DNA of 64,000 nt, taken from positions 124,001 to 188,000 of the forward strand of contig NZ_OUNR01000001.1 of NCBI RefSeq assembly GCF_900403705.1. The letters are read 5' to 3'. This DNA is from Nitrospira lenta. Its GTDB lineage: Bacteria > Nitrospirota > Nitrospiria > Nitrospirales > Nitrospiraceae. The position numbers were made by a program, and so were the translations under genes. How positions within the stretch are numbered: position 1 is the stretch's first letter; every line of letters begins with the position of its first letter. The notes below the pieces were generated by a model that saw nothing but the letters and a program-made list of their open reading frames with translations, was not told the origin of the DNA and searched no databases. Shown piece by piece: positions 55,647 through 64,000 of this stretch.

Positions 55647-57095
55647 CTACCCTTCTGAGGTCTTCTGCGCAGAGAGAGGCGTGGCAATAGACTCGAGTGA
55701 CCGGCCCTCTGCCTTGATCCCCATAAACAGCTCGGCGAGGGCGCCGATCAGCATCAATCCGGCTCCGAATAAATAGCCGTAGAAGATACTCGTGGCGGAC
55801 GATTCGATCAGCTGGCCATACAGCCACGGAGCAACGATTCCCGCTCCCTGCGCGACGACGAAGAAACAGGCAATGGCCATTGCACGAATTTCCAGGGGAA
55901 AGATCTCGCTGACGGTCAGATAGGCCGCACTGGCTCCCGCCGACGCGAAGAAAAAGACGGCCGACCAGGCCAGTGTTTGGCTCACGGATGTGAACAGGCC
56001 CTGCCAGAACAAATACCCGGTTACCGCGAGCAGGCAACCGGCAGCGGCATAACAGCCGCTGATCATCGGCTTTCGGCCGACGGTATCGAAGAAGCGTCCG
56101 AGCACTAACGGGCCGAGGAAGTTGCCCAGCGCAAACGGCAGAATATAGAGACCGATGCTGCTGCTTGGGACGTCATAAAACTTCACGAGAACGAGCGGGT
56201 AGGTAAAGGAAATCGCATTGTACATGAATGACTGCGTCGTCATGAGCGCGATCCCCAACAGCGTCCTTCTCGGATAAATCTTGAGGAGCTGCCCGACGAC
56301 GGTGCCCAGAGTCGCATGCTGCCGGGTATGAATGGTCATCGAACCCTCGGGCGGCGGCAGCGCGGCCAATCTCGTATCGCGCGAGACCTGATCTTCGATC
56401 CCGGAGACGACCGCTTCTGCTTCCTCCATCCTCCCGTGGGTCATGAGCCAGCGTGGACTTTCCGGAAGGTGCCGCCGGAGGAACACAATACTCCCGCCCA
56501 GGACCGCGCCTAAACCGAAACACAGGCGCCATCCCAACTCTTCAGGGATGAACTGCGGGTTCAACAACACGATCGTGAGCAGCGCGCCGACTGCCGTCCC
56601 CAGCCACCAGGTGCCATTGATCGCCAGGTTGGCCTGCCCACGCCAACGGGCAGGGATGAGTTCATCGATGGCGGAATTGATGGCCGCGTACTCTCCACCG
56701 ATCCCAGCGCCGGTCAAGAAACGGAAGAACATGAAACTTTCCAAGTTCCAGGACAACGCCGTACAGACCGTAGCGCTCAGATAGAGCAGGAGCGTGAGCA
56801 TGAACCATTTCTTTCGCCCCTGCCGGTCCGTGAGATAGGAGAACACGACGGCCCCGAGCACAGAGCCGGCTAAGTAGGCCGACGCGGCCAGCCCGACTTC
56901 GGATTCCGTTAAGTGTAACGTGGTGCTATGAGTGAGGACGGGGCCGAGCGCGGCGACAATGGACACCTCAAACCCATCGAGCATCCACGTGACGCCGAGC
57001 GCCGTCACCACCAGCCAATGCCATCGCGACCAAGGCAGGCGGTCCATCCGCTGCGGGATATTTGTGCTGATCGACCCACTCGGTGCTGCGTGCAT
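55647..57095 (-). CDS. MFS transporter (sugar/aromatic-acid:H+ symporter type)
   Basis: A 482-residue 12-TM transporter. Its key blocks are WMLDGFEVSIVAALGPVL, YLTDRQGRKKWFMLTL (motif A), FRFLTGAGIGGEYAAINSAIDELIPARWRGQANLAING and the mid-loop LPESPRWL of the sugar-porter group. The FEVSIVA and GGEYAA phrases recall aromatic-acid and metabolite symporters. The ATG at 57095 has GAGGAGA 6 nt upstream. Substrate unknown. Confidence 0.9.
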   Translation of the reverse strand: MHAAPSGSISTNIPQRMDRLPWSRWHWLVVTALGVTWMLDGFEVSIVAALGPVLTHSTTLHLTESEVGLAASAYLAGSVLGAVVFSYLTDRQGRKKWFMLTLLLYLSATVCTALSWNLESFMFFRFLTGAGIGGEYAAINSAIDELIPARWRGQANLAINGTWWLGTAVGALLTIVLLNPQFIPEELGWRLCFGLGAVLGGSIVFLRRHLPESPRWLMTHGRMEEAEAVVSGIEDQVSRDTRLAALPPPEGSMTIHTRQHATLGTVVGQLLKIYPRRTLLGIALMTTQSFMYNAISFTYPLVLVKFYDVPSSSIGLYILPFALGNFLGPLVLGRFFDTVGRKPMISGCYAAAGCLLAVTGYLFWQGLFTSVSQTLAWSAVFFFASAGASAAYLTVSEIFPLEIRAMAIACFFVVAQGAGIVAPWLYGQLIESSATSIFYGYLFGAGLMLIGALAELFMGIKAEGRSLESIATPLSAQKTSEG

Positions 57096-57411
57096 GAATG
57101 ATCTCCTCACTCATCAATCTCTTGCTCTTGCAGAACAAGAACCCTGCCGATGCGCCTTGGGACGCCACAGAGCGAGTGATTGATGGAGTCGATGAAATCG
57201 TACAGCGGGCAACCACCGTACACAAGTTGTACATCGAAGCGCCGGGCAAGCACGGCGCAGACAGGAACGATGAGCACAGAACCGAAGAAGAAGCGAGGCA
57301 GGAAACAAGCTACCGCAAACGGATACACCTGTCGACGCAGAGGCAGCGCTCTAGCATACGCGAGGCTGCCTCTGCCGTTTCCCCTAATGACCGCACAGCG
57401 GGACCGTTACA
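57096..57411. other. Intergenic region with a doubtful plus-strand ORF
   Basis: About 315 bp. A plus frame 57098-57460 (120 codons) has a partly protein-like start (ERVIDGVDEIVQRATTVHKLYI) but no ribosome site and a low-complexity end that overlaps the Usp gene. It may be a remnant. Not called. Confidence 0.4.
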
Positions 57412-57897
57412 TCATTCCACCACCCAAATCGCAAAACCTTTGGCGTCGCGCAACAGTTGATCCGTCACGCCGCCGCCGAACAGACGTTTGGCCAAAGACG
57501 TGCCATACCGTCCGACCACGATCGTTTCGTACTGGCCGCTGTGAGCCTCTTCGAGAATATTTCTAGCGATATCGTCTTCATGGCCGAACTGCTTCGACAC
57601 CCGGCTCGTATCGAATCCGGATTGCCCCAGTGTTTCGCATACCCCCTTTAGGACCTGGCATTCGGATTCGCGCTCCTTCCGAATCCACGCCTGCTGTTCA
57701 TCGCGCAACCGCCCCCCCAATTGCGCCTCGGTGGCGGGATCTTCCGATCCGCCATGCTCGAGCAATCCCCGCGGCATGGGCTTGAGCACATGAAAGAGCG
57801 TCAGCGAAACATCGGGGGTTCGGCGCAGGAGAGAACCGACATACCGAGCCGCGCGATGGGAGTTTTCAGACTCGTCGACAGCCAACAAAATTCTCAT
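57412..57897 (-). CDS. Universal stress protein (single domain)
   Basis: A 161-residue single Usp (MRILLAVDESENSHRAARYV). The ATP loop is altered: GRYGTSLAKRLFGGGVTDQ lacks the usual GS/T, so it may not bind ATP in the standard way. AAGGAG precedes the ATG. Unlike the 17-23 kb copies it is not in a visible operon. Confidence 0.9.
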   Translation of the reverse strand: MRILLAVDESENSHRAARYVGSLLRRTPDVSLTLFHVLKPMPRGLLEHGGSEDPATEAQLGGRLRDEQQAWIRKERESECQVLKGVCETLGQSGFDTSRVSKQFGHEDDIARNILEEAHSGQYETIVVGRYGTSLAKRLFGGGVTDQLLRDAKGFAIWVVE

Positions 57898-58093
57898 ACC
57901 AGGCTCCTTGATAAGACAGAATAAACGGAAGTTCCCGACATATTAACTCCCGAGAATCAGCCGATTCCAGAGGGGCGTCACCGAGGCGCGCGCACGCACG
58001 CACGACGCCCGCCGGAAGTATTTGTACCATCCCGGCAAGAGGACTATGCTGAAACATAGGGTCGGTCCCCACTTTCATGAAGGAGGTCCCGCC

Positions 58094-58669
58094 ATGAGAG
58101 GTCTCACATCCCTCGCCCTCGTGATTCTGTCCCTGAACCTGCCGCTGCAGAACGCGGCGCTGGCTGGCGAACAAGCCGGCATCCCGCCGGAAACTGTCGC
58201 AAACTACCTCCATGCGGTGATCGAAGCGGATCGGACGTTCTATACCATCCACGTGGTCGAACGACTGCAGAACGGCGGCGGAGCGACGGCCGCCGAAAAC
58301 TGGCGGGCAAAGAAAGATACGCTCCCCCTGCCGGCCCAGTTCCTCATCGAATCCAGTGCACTCTCAGCCATGACCGGCACACCGGTCCGTTACCGGCTCA
58401 TCAGTCTCTGGCCGATCAACCCGCTCAATGCTCCGAGGAATACGACAGAGAAGGCCGGCCTGGAGTCGTTGCGCGCACACCCCGAACGAGTCGTGACCGG
58501 AACGGTCACGCAAGGGAGCGAGACCTACTTTCAAGCCATCTACGCCGACCGGGCCATCAGTCAGTCCTGCGTGGGGTGCCACAACACCCACCCCCAGAGC
58601 GCTAAGAAAGATTTTAAGTTGGATGAAGCCATCGGAGGCCTCGTGATCGAAATTCCGATGGGGCGATAG
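58094..58669 (+). CDS. DUF3365/Tll0287-like haem-binding sensor protein
   Basis: A 191-residue exported protein with a signal peptide (about 1-25) and the DUF3365 fold: VVERLQNG, PVRYRLISLWPINPLNAP, and one CxxCH site (CVGCH, Cys159-His163) with NTHPQS after it. Such domains bind a c-type haem and often act as redox sensors fused to kinases. Here it stands alone, so it may interact with another sensor. AAGGAGG precedes ATG 58094. Confidence 0.9.
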   Translation: MRGLTSLALVILSLNLPLQNAALAGEQAGIPPETVANYLHAVIEADRTFYTIHVVERLQNGGGATAAENWRAKKDTLPLPAQFLIESSALSAMTGTPVRYRLISLWPINPLNAPRNTTEKAGLESLRAHPERVVTGTVTQGSETYFQAIYADRAISQSCVGCHNTHPQSAKKDFKLDEAIGGLVIEIPMGR

Positions 58670-59170
58670 GGCACAAGCCCAGTCCATTGGCTCGCTCCTT
58701 GGCGCCTGCCCGTGTCATTGCGCACGCAGGGGCTACTGTTTGCCTTTCCGGAACTGAGGAGGAATGTCCTTTTGAATGAACGGAGTGGAAGATCGAGAGC
58801 CCCAGGTCGCCTCGCACCACTGTGGTGGAAGAAGCCACATGGTCACAACGCTGTGTCGCTTTTGTCAGACGATCATGCGCCAGAGACACAGACCTCTGTG
58901 ACGCATACAAGAGAGTCGCAACGGCTGCGGATGGGTCTGCGACCAGGGAAAGAATTCAACGCGCCCCGATCACATGCAAGCGCCAAGGGATTTACCTAGT
59001 GGCGGGCTGGATATTCGGCTGGTACACTACTAGTACGTAGTCATACAGAAGGGAGACATTGCCTCGCGCAAGAGCTGATACAGAAGCCCTGTGCCTGGCT
59101 ACGCACTTGGGTGTGCTGTTCGGCTCGTTGCTCGCCTAGACAATGCCGACCTCTCACAAGGAGGTGAGCT
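58670..59170. other. Intergenic region, no gene seen
   Basis: About 500 bp without a protein-like frame or repeat. The long leader before the RRM gene may contain regulatory RNA, but I see no clear structure. Confidence 0.4.
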
Positions 59171-59425
59171 ATGGCATCACAAATCTACATCAGTGGGTTC
59201 CCGCCCTCGTATACCCGAAGTCAGCTCCGCCAGATTTTCGTCCCGTTCGGAAAAGTGGAGTCGGTGCACGTTCTGCGGGATGCCCGAGGATTTTTCGTCG
59301 GGGTGGTGCAAATGTCTTCCCCCGATGAAGTGGAGCACATCTTCGGAGCGCAACAGGTCTTCCAAGTCGAAGGCAAGCATCTGGATATCTGGGAACCCCC
59401 GGAGACAGAGAGCGCGCAGCGCTGA
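59171..59425 (+). CDS. RRM-domain RNA-binding protein
   Basis: An 84-residue single RNA-recognition motif: RNP2 IYISGF at about 5-10 and RNP1-like GFFVGVVQM at about 40-48. Small bacterial RRM proteins bind RNA and are often cold- or stress-induced. AAGGAGGTGA precedes the ATG, a nearly perfect ribosome site predicting strong expression. The RNP1 aromatic positions are partly changed (FFVGVV), so RNA-binding should be tested. Confidence 0.9.
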   Translation: MASQIYISGFPPSYTRSQLRQIFVPFGKVESVHVLRDARGFFVGVVQMSSPDEVEHIFGAQQVFQVEGKHLDIWEPPETESAQR

Positions 59426-59626
59426 CCGAGTGTGACGCCCGTGGCGCGATGGTCGCGTTCTGCACGTACCACCTTCATCGCCCACTCACATCTCCCCGCT
59501 ACCGCCTCTCGATTGCCGCGCTGGAAAGAATGAGCGACGGAGCAGAGCTGTGCGTCATCAGGACGGACCTCCGCCTACGCAGGCCCTATGGCTTGCTATC
59601 CTCGTGGCGCGCCCGGCGCGACCGCA

Positions 59627-60052
59627 TTATCCTTCCAGCTTGGCCTGCATCGTAATCGTCGTGTTGAGCAGGCGCGAGATCGGACAGCCGGCTTTGGCGG
59701 CCTGCGTCGCCTTCTCCCACGCAGCCTGATCCGCCTTGGGCACCGTGCCGTTGACATCCAATAAGATACCCGTCACGGTCCATCCGGCTTCAAGCTTCTC
59801 GAACGTCACCGTGGCCGTCGTCTCCAGCTTCTCAGCGACCAGACCGGCCGCGCCCAATTGTCCGGACAGGGCCATCGTGAAGCAGCCCGCGTGCGCCGCG
59901 GCGATCAGCTCTTCCGGGTTGGTGCCCTTACCGCTTTCAAATCTTGTCGAAAAGGAATATTGCGTCTGCGACAACACTCCGCTGTCCGTCGATACCGTGC
60001 CTTTGCCGGACTTCAAATCGCCTTGCCAGATAGCCGAACCTTTGCGTTGCAT
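59627..60052 (-). CDS. OsmC/Ohr-family peroxidase
   Basis: A 141-residue OsmC protein: active Cys in HAGCFTMAL (about residue 56) and second Cys in AGCPISRLL near 125. OsmC/Ohr enzymes reduce organic hydroperoxides and protect during osmotic and oxidative stress. GGAGGTCTT precedes ATG 60052; the longer frame to 60175 lacks the family N-terminus. The next gene upstream on the same strand encodes a PNPOx-type protein. Confidence 0.93.
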   Translation of the reverse strand: MQRKGSAIWQGDLKSGKGTVSTDSGVLSQTQYSFSTRFESGKGTNPEELIAAAHAGCFTMALSGQLGAAGLVAEKLETTATVTFEKLEAGWTVTGILLDVNGTVPKADQAAWEKATQAAKAGCPISRLLNTTITMQAKLEG

Positions 60053-60187
60053 AAGACCTCCTGGAGTTACGGAATTACCGACCCGCTCGTGTCTATTCGT
60101 GTGTGGGGCGTTCACCCCCCTGTCCTCGCACCCGTACTTCACCCCTGAACTGCTATTGGAAGCCTGGCTTCCCACAAGTTATTTCAT

Positions 60188-60748
60188 TCACGAATTCTCC
60201 CCCTTGTGATCCAGGATATTCGTGGGAAGGCCGTCGAGGCTGAGTTGGTTCTTCTCCTTCCAATACTGCCGTATCCCCTCCTCGCCTTTCTTGCCGGCCC
60301 ATTCGTTCAGCAACTCGCGGTCGCCGGTATAGGAGAGATAAGGCACCGCCATCCCGCAGGAGGTTTGCACAAGATCGAGCGTCATATCGAAAATCTGCCG
60401 CGCGCCAGGCAGCGGAGGGAACAAAGAAGATAACTCGCTCCACTCCACGTCACCCTGGTGAATGACGGTCGCCGTTCCATAGAGTCGTAGAATCACCGGC
60501 GGCCCCTCAAAGGCGCAGAACATCAGCGTCATGCGCGGGTCATGCTGCACATGGGCCGACGTTTCATTCCCGCTCCCAGTGACATTGAGCCACACCACCC
60601 GCCGCGGGCTAAGCACGCGCAACGCATCCATCCCCTTGGGCGACACATTCACTCGGCTCTCCGCCGTGGCGGTGCTGACAAAGAAGATCTTCTGTTTGGC
60701 GATGAATTGGATGTGCGAATCAGAAAGTTCGGGATAGCGTTGCGCCAT
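60188..60748 (-). CDS. Pyridoxamine-5'-phosphate-oxidase-family flavin protein
   Basis: A 186-residue split-barrel protein with FFVSTATAESRVNVSPKG and VVWLNVTGSGNETSAHVQHDPRMTLMFCAFEG, the FMN-contact region of the PNPOx fold. True PNPOx activity is not implied; many members are FMN- or F420-type reductases. AAGGGGAATACG precedes ATG 60748. It is the last backbone-like gene before the composition change at about 60.9 kb. Confidence 0.9.
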   Translation of the reverse strand: MAQRYPELSDSHIQFIAKQKIFFVSTATAESRVNVSPKGMDALRVLSPRRVVWLNVTGSGNETSAHVQHDPRMTLMFCAFEGPPVILRLYGTATVIHQGDVEWSELSSLFPPLPGARQIFDMTLDLVQTSCGMAVPYLSYTGDRELLNEWAGKKGEEGIRQYWKEKNQLSLDGLPTNILDHKGENS

Positions 60749-61050
60749 CGTATTCCCCTTACCGTGGCCATGCTGAGCATAATCTAAACGAGGCAGGATT
60801 GTGACGAGCAGACAATGCGCTGTCAATCGGGAGCGAGAGGAGATGACACGGATCACGTTACACGCCGGAGAATTTCAATAGATGCGTTGGGAAGAGTGGA
60901 AACTGAGTCGGATTGGTGGTCGCTTATACCGCCTTGACTTTCTGTAATTTCAGCCCTCTGTGTGGTACCCTCGCAGCGTCAAAGCTCCTTTGTACATTCA
61001 AAGATTCGCCTTCAAAGATAAGACAGATACCACTTTCTGCCATAAACACT
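60749..61050. other. Intergenic boundary region
   Basis: About 300 bp between divergent genes where GC falls. A TTGACT lies near 60937 without a good -10. No tRNA, att repeat or transposase marks the boundary. Confidence 0.4.
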
Positions 61051-62175
61051 ATGCGGCCATTTCAGATGAACACCGACCTTTCGCTCTCTTGGGACCACTC
61101 TTCAACCGTTCACACTGATTGGACGCTACATCAGATTGCTCCATATATCGGTCGGATGAAAGCTGCAATGGCCCGCGCACTAATTGAGAAATTCACTCGA
61201 CCAGGCGACTTGGTTGTAGATCCTTTTTGCGGAAGTGGAGTGGTACCCCTTGAGGCTTCTGCAAGCAAACGTCGGGTTGCGGCTGGAGATTGGAGCCCTT
61301 ATGCCTACATCCTGACCAAGGCTAAGTTAATTCCTCCGCCCACACTAAATACTGCACTGACCAGGTTCGAAACTATATGGAAATCGTCTCGTCGGATTCT
61401 TGACAAACAAGACCTTCGAACAGTTCCCAAATGGGTTCGATCATTCTTCCATCCGGAGACGCTCCGAAGCACCCTCGCATTCCGGGACGCTTGCGTATAT
61501 CAACAAGAGCATTTCCTCCTGGCATGCTTATTAGGGATCTTGCACCATCAGCGCCCTGGCTTTCTTTCTTACCCCAGTAGTCACTTAGTACCTTATCTTC
61601 GCAACTTGAAATTCCCGCGAGCAGAATTTCCTGAACTATATATAGAACGTGATGTTAAATCCCGCATGCTTGCCAAAATCGTAAGGACGTACAAAAGATT
61701 CCCAATTCGAACTCTGGCAAAACCTAGAGTGTCTCTCGTGGACGCCAGGAGTTTCCCACGCATGCAGGGCATTCACGCAGTCATTACAAGTCCTCCCTAC
61801 ATGAATGAATTGGACTATGTGAGAGATAACAGACTGAGACTCTGGTTCATCGAGAGAAGTCTACCCGCAGGACTCGAATTGGGAACTCTAAACAAGAAGG
61901 CGGCCTTCACAGCGCTACTCTCTGGCGTTTGCAGTCGATTGGCTCCAATGATCCGATCAAAAGGTGTGTTCGCTCTTGTCCTAGGAGATGCTACACGCGG
62001 CGGACAATCAATAAATACGGCCACGATCGCCAAGCAAGTTTTCTCACTCAACGATGAACTTAATGGCTTCGAGCTGATAGCAGAATACCGAGACAAGATT
62101 CCTGACATACGAAGATCCCGAAGGGAATGCAAAGGAACAAAGGCTGAGACGATTCTTGTCTATCGAAACCAATGA
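61051..62175 (+). CDS. DNA methyltransferase (amino-MTase, TSPPY type)
   Basis: A 374-residue enzyme from ATG 61051 (ATG 61066 is also possible; neither has a clear ribosome site). Motif X/I region: HTDWTLHQIAPYIGRM, then DPFCGSGVVPLEAS (AdoMet site, 57-70). Catalytic motif IV ITSPPYMNELDY (Pro-Pro-Tyr at 248-250) comes about 185 residues later. That order (I, intervening region, IV) and TSPPY suggest an N4-cytosine or N6-adenine methylase of the alpha-like arrangement. Its stop is 12 nt before the kinase-ATPase gene. GC is lower than the backbone, a sign of transfer. No restriction nuclease is visible within the window. Confidence 0.9.
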   Translation: MRPFQMNTDLSLSWDHSSTVHTDWTLHQIAPYIGRMKAAMARALIEKFTRPGDLVVDPFCGSGVVPLEASASKRRVAAGDWSPYAYILTKAKLIPPPTLNTALTRFETIWKSSRRILDKQDLRTVPKWVRSFFHPETLRSTLAFRDACVYQQEHFLLACLLGILHHQRPGFLSYPSSHLVPYLRNLKFPRAEFPELYIERDVKSRMLAKIVRTYKRFPIRTLAKPRVSLVDARSFPRMQGIHAVITSPPYMNELDYVRDNRLRLWFIERSLPAGLELGTLNKKAAFTALLSGVCSRLAPMIRSKGVFALVLGDATRGGQSINTATIAKQVFSLNDELNGFELIAEYRDKIPDIRRSRRECKGTKAETILVYRNQ

Positions 62176-62187
62176 GCCTAATAAGCC

Positions 62188-64000
62188 ATGGCAAAGCGAT
62201 ACCAGACTAGGAAACCATCAAAGCAACCAGACCCTTGGTTCATGTCGCTCAAGGGTTGTGATGTCGGCGATTTCCGTCTCGATCACTACATCGGATGTGG
62301 ACAAATTGGTTATGTGTACAAAGCTATCCGAAAAGATTTGGAGTCGGAAGTTGCAGTAAAGCTGATTAAAGGAACACCCAAAGCAGGATGGCAAACGGAG
62401 CTGAAGAAGGTCTCCAAGCTTCATGCAATTCCAGGAGTGGTTCATTTTCATACCCTAGGGACACACCAGATTACTCACGAAAGGCGAACTGAAGTCTTCC
62501 AATATACAGTTTGGGACTATATACCCCCAGGCCGTAACTTAAAGACATATCTCCAGGAGATACAATCCTGTCCCGTAAGTTTCCTTCTGGCTGTAATTGA
62601 GCGCGTTCTTCACGTTCTCCATGCATGTCGAGCAAAAGGTGTACCTCGACATGGCGATCTTCACGCCGGGAATATTCTAATTGGCGAGCAAGACGACGCT
62701 GTACTCGACAACTCCCTTCAGGCAAGAGAGCCTATATATGTTTCTGATTTTGGTTACGGCACATCTGGCGGTGAAAAAAAGCCAAAAGATGACTATCGTG
62801 GATTAGCCGCGATTGCCGATGAGATTATTCAGAAAGTTGAGTGGGACGAGGGAAACTTTACGGATCGGCAGATGCTCTACGAAATTAGGACATTTGTCCG
62901 CAAACACCTTTATGAAACCTGCCTGAGCGAGCGACATCTTCCGAAAGACCTCCTACAAGTTCTCCGGGATTTCAGGAATCGGGCTCTTGCCCCATCTCCG
63001 TCTGATCATTTTGCTAAGGGAGAATCACCTCAACCCAAGTCGTCGCAACTTCCCCCTCCACCCATCATGAAGGTTGGGCAATTTCAAGTCAGTGAGATGC
63101 TTGGAGATGAGTGGCAACTGTGGAAACGTTTATTTGTACCTTCAGTACCGGCAAGATCACGAATATTGGAGCCTGACATCTCCACTGTGGTCACGGGGCC
63201 TCGTGGATGCGGGAAAACCATGCTATTTAGACGATTGAGCGAGCGCCTTTCTGTCGAATGTGGGCCGATTGATGATTTCCCAGATAGCTCCCTCTTCACA
63301 GGTTTATATGTTAACGCGAACGATATCGCCGATGCGTTCTCCAGCTTTCCGTCACTGCCATCGCAAGAGCAAGCTCGCCAGCTAATTTGTTATGCAAACT
63401 TGTGCGTTCTTTCAGACTTCCTAGCAATTCAATCGGCCCGTCGCGGACAATTTAATGAGGCAGTTCCAGAGCCTCTTATTTCAATAATGCGTATGTTACT
63501 TGCTGGGGACAGTGAGCCACAGCCTCTAGTGGTAGGAGAAGATCCTCTTGATCGATATCGCTCCCTTCTTGAGAGAATCAAATGGAGCTTTCTTAGAGGG
63601 GTAGAGCCGAACGTATTCCCAGGATTTGCCGACCTTTCACAACACTCATGGCTTCGCCAGTTCATCTCCTCCATGAGAGGCATTTGCCCATGGCTCGCAA
63701 AGAAGTCTGTCTTTCTTTTCATCGACGACTACACTACGCCTCGCGTCTCTATTTCAATGCAGAGAATATTAAACAGACTGCTCTTCCAGCGTAGCAGTGA
63801 GTTTGTTTCCAAGGTAGCGACAGAATCAGCAACTACGTTCCTTTCGGAAGATTCAAGTGGGAAGATTCTTCAAGATGGTGATGATTATCACCTCATCGAT
63901 ATGGGCGAGGAATCGCTCTTCATGAGCGAGATCGAACGTGCTCGATTTCTCAATGAAGTATTTGAACGACGTTTACAGTTAGACCATCGCATCCCCTTGG
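62188..64000 (+). CDS. Eukaryotic-like protein kinase fused to P-loop ATPase (partial, C-terminus off window)
   Basis: At least 604 residues, open to the window edge. Kinase domain (about 30-265): glycine loop IGCGQIGYVYKA, Lys58 in VAVK, catalytic HGDLHAGN (His155, Asp157, Asn162) and DFG (187-189), so all kinase residues are present. A Pro-rich linker spans about 270-293. The P-loop NTPase has Walker A GPRGCGKT (337-344), Walker B-like VFLFIDDY (508-515) and a distinctive block LNRLLFQRSSEFVSKVATES, which recalls ORC/CDC6- or STAND-like ATPases. It probably uses nucleotide binding to sense something and phosphorylation to respond. Operonic with the methyltransferase. Confidence 0.9.
   Translation, partial: MAKRYQTRKPSKQPDPWFMSLKGCDVGDFRLDHYIGCGQIGYVYKAIRKDLESEVAVKLIKGTPKAGWQTELKKVSKLHAIPGVVHFHTLGTHQITHERRTEVFQYTVWDYIPPGRNLKTYLQEIQSCPVSFLLAVIERVLHVLHACRAKGVPRHGDLHAGNILIGEQDDAVLDNSLQAREPIYVSDFGYGTSGGEKKPKDDYRGLAAIADEIIQKVEWDEGNFTDRQMLYEIRTFVRKHLYETCLSERHLPKDLLQVLRDFRNRALAPSPSDHFAKGESPQPKSSQLPPPPIMKVGQFQVSEMLGDEWQLWKRLFVPSVPARSRILEPDISTVVTGPRGCGKTMLFRRLSERLSVECGPIDDFPDSSLFTGLYVNANDIADAFSSFPSLPSQEQARQLICYANLCVLSDFLAIQSARRGQFNEAVPEPLISIMRMLLAGDSEPQPLVVGEDPLDRYRSLLERIKWSFLRGVEPNVFPGFADLSQHSWLRQFISSMRGICPWLAKKSVFLFIDDYTTPRVSISMQRILNRLLFQRSSEFVSKVATESATTFLSEDSSGKILQDGDDYHLIDMGEESLFMSEIERARFLNEVFERRLQLDHRIPL

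Noticed and set aside
57098-57460. 120-codon plus-strand ORF before the Usp gene
   Set aside because: Some helical-looking residues at the start but no ribosome site; its end overlaps the Usp gene and is low-complexity.
1-64000. CRISPR arrays, rRNA genes, transposases, integrases, prophage structural genes
   Set aside because: None seen on reading both strands; repeats present are coding or short dyads.

Overview
The window reads as chromosomal DNA of a Gram-negative, aerobic or microaerobic bacterium. My best guess is a Nitrospira-like member of the Nitrospirota. This rests on the overall style: GC-rich coding sequence with strong AGGAGG-type ribosome sites, many universal stress proteins, several small exported c-type cytochromes and cupredoxins, a BBP2-type outer-membrane porin, an Slp lipoprotein and an RpoS-like sigma factor. 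It is an inference and not a database match.

Layout. 1-4.8 kb, minus strand: partial queC, a DksA/TraR protein, apt, an RpoS-like sigma factor, acylphosphatase, tRNA-Pro(CGG), alanine dehydrogenase and a small frameshifted gene. 4.9-6.4 kb: a compact plus-strand operon with a zinc-ribbon protein, a [2Fe-2S] thioredoxin-like ferredoxin, an unknown protein and a 2x[4Fe-4S] protein. 6.4-12.4 kb: squalene/phytoene synthase, cupredoxin, htpX, glutathione peroxidase and a transporter preceded by a dyad-rich region. 12.5-17.4 kb: YqeY and a four-gene signalling set (REC-zinc protein, REC-GGDEF, hybrid kinase, HPt) that looks like a complete phosphorelay. 17.4-23.8 kb: a stress cluster with three double Usp proteins, a broken Usp, a cupredoxin and a cytochrome. 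24-25.2 kb: AT-richer decayed DNA.

25.2-35 kb: an MscS channel with a porin, a Na+/H+ antiporter, a sigma-like/membrane protein pair, a small secreted repeat peptide, the end-to-end remnant of a P-type ATPase and a glutathionyl-hydroquinone reductase. 35.4-38.7 kb: a probable lysine-catabolism operon (saccharopine/lysine dehydrogenase family, ALDH7 aldehyde dehydrogenase, VOC protein). 39-49 kb: a PLD-like membrane protein, an ArsB/NhaD permease, a transglycosylase, SDR enzymes, a Tet-like exporter, Slp and a di-haem peroxidase with a convergent cytochrome c. 49.4-54.2 kb: a cyclic-nucleotide-gated MscS channel, a decayed CHASE2 gene and a repeat-expanded AsmA protein. 54.2-60.8 kb: oxidoreductase, MFS transporter, Usp, DUF3365 haem protein, RRM protein, OsmC and a PNPOx-family protein.

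60.9-64 kb (right edge): base composition drops and a DNA methyltransferase is followed 12 nt later by a large protein joining a eukaryotic-like kinase to a P-loop ATPase. The ATPase gene runs off the window. This pair looks like a horizontally acquired, defence-type module and is the best candidate here for an undescribed system.
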